A stretch of 64,000 nt of DNA from Rhynchopus sp. YZ270_cl-10 (taxonomy: Eukaryota; Euglenozoa; Diplonemea; Diplonemida; Diplonemidae): contig OZ037907.1 of NCBI GenBank assembly GCA_964035575.1, positions 186,001-250,000 on the forward strand, in the 5' to 3' direction. Positions within the stretch are counted from its first letter, which is position 1. Every line of letters starts with the position of its first letter. Positions 63,280 to 64,000 of this stretch are shown here, in pieces. Below the pieces are notes generated by a model. The model searched no databases. It saw only the letters and a program-made list of their open reading frames with translations, and was not told where the DNA came from. The translations under genes were made by a program, and so were the position numbers.

Positions 63280-63304
63280 ATGAATGTGCATCTCGACACA
63301 CATC
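63280..63304 (+). repeat. Mini-hairpin A21
   Basis: Stem ATGTG/CACAT inside GATG/CATC, loop core CATCTCGAC, trailer TTCACCACTATCG. Confidence 0.6.
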
Positions 63305-63427
63305 TTCACCACTATCGTCAGGGAGGTCAAAAGCTGGAAACACTTCACCAAGAACAACCGGTGGAAGATTGCAGAAAACTGTCACACCGTTTTAAATAAG
63401 TTGGCTTGAAATACAAAGCCCTCTTGT

Positions 63428-63500
63428 GAAGTATACCTTGGTACAATGACCGACGGGGGTTGGATACCCCAACCGTGCAGTCTTACATTCATTTCGTGAA
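63428..63500 (+). repeat. Module D copy
   Basis: GTGAAGTATACCTTGGTACA, ATGACCGACGGGGGTTGG, AACCGTGCAGTC; preceded by GAAATACAAAGCCCTCTTGT. Confidence 0.65.
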
Positions 63501-64000
63501 GAAAAAAACACACACAAGGAAAGAAAAAGAGAGAGAAAAAAAAAAACTTTGAGGGACTCTGTGCCAACAAAGTTTTGAAGAAAGAAAAAAAAAAAAAAAA
63601 ACTTGGGAAAAAAAGAAAATGAACCCCTGTCCCCTTCCTCCCGGTGATTATGGAAACTCAGCCCGCACCAGAAACAAAAAAATTCCCATTGTTGTCATCA
63701 ACAAAAGAATCCCAACAAAAATCTACCAAAATAATAAAAACGTAAAATCGCCTCTCATTTTTTTTTGCAAAAGCACATCTATAAAAGAAAACACAGGATC
63801 TCATGAGAACATCAGTCTTTTTGAGAATATTGTGTTAAAAAACTGTGAAGACATCTCTGAGTAAATGTGTAACACGAATGCGCATCGTCCACAACATAAA
63901 AAAAACACTCAAAGGTATAATACTTCTGGAATTACCCAAAAAAAACTGATCAAACATCGATTTAAGCGCACTCAATGAACTGCAATTACGAATTCGGGGG

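Larger units (their letters stand above)
62764..64000. other. Gene-free right end
   Basis: 5' flank of the NLR-like gene, then two mini-hairpins, one module-D copy and homopolymer runs (G run at 62919-62930). A plus-strand ORF at 63619-63864 is Asn/Lys/Ile-rich and unconvincing. Confidence 0.5.

Overview
The window is nuclear DNA of a unicellular eukaryote that I cannot place to species. Genes are protein-like, GC-richer islands in AT-rich intergenic DNA full of long A and T runs. Several are interrupted by introns that start GTATG/GTATA (less often GTGTG or GTGAG) and end CAG. Joining at these sites restores family-typical proteins, for example a 184-residue ARL2 and a 1028-residue dihydropyrimidine dehydrogenase. 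I see no bacterial operons, no CRISPR array and no convincing tRNA gene.

All ten host protein genes or gene remnants lie on the minus strand. From left to right: a broken ankyrin-repeat gene (111-1757); a ubiquitin-like/WD40 protein ending in a CaaX-type motif (11972-13192); a large unrecognised charged protein (13385-16945); UFD1 (19410-20309); dihydropyrimidine dehydrogenase, DPYD (29986-33298); a poly-Q protein of unknown function (34027-36764); ARL2 (37815-38420); a giant LRR/coiled-coil/beta-repeat protein (40700-47124); a USP36-like deubiquitinase (52052-56110); and an NLR-like protein combining ankyrin, ADP-ribosyltransferase-like, NACHT, pentapeptide and 14 WD40 repeats (57361-62763). 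UFD1, the deubiquitinase and the Ubl protein point to ubiquitin biology, DPYD to pyrimidine catabolism and ARL2 to tubulin/cilium biology. They do not form one pathway.

Between and inside genes lies repeated DNA: a MULE transposase remnant (17382-18026), a decayed LINE fragment (49640-50440), and terminal-inverted-repeat elements at 4359-5675, 11407-11536, 26648-27135, 36871-37363 and 52950-53731. A hAT-like MITE with an exact 8-bp target duplication (8418-9212) sits inside a tandem-repeat block (6830-9540) that carries a second insertion. Other items are a scrambled LSU rRNA fragment (5915-6205), palindrome arrays (21420-21610, 24430-24615, and 45630-46270 inside an intron) and minisatellites.

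The most unusual intergenic signal is a set of very short dispersed modules. The main one is a mini-hairpin with a CTCTCGT-like loop and different but self-complementary stems, about 21 copies, nearly all in one orientation. Four further 40-85-bp module families tend to lie near it. I know of no family that matches them. With the NLR-like gene, they are the best candidates for undescribed biology here.
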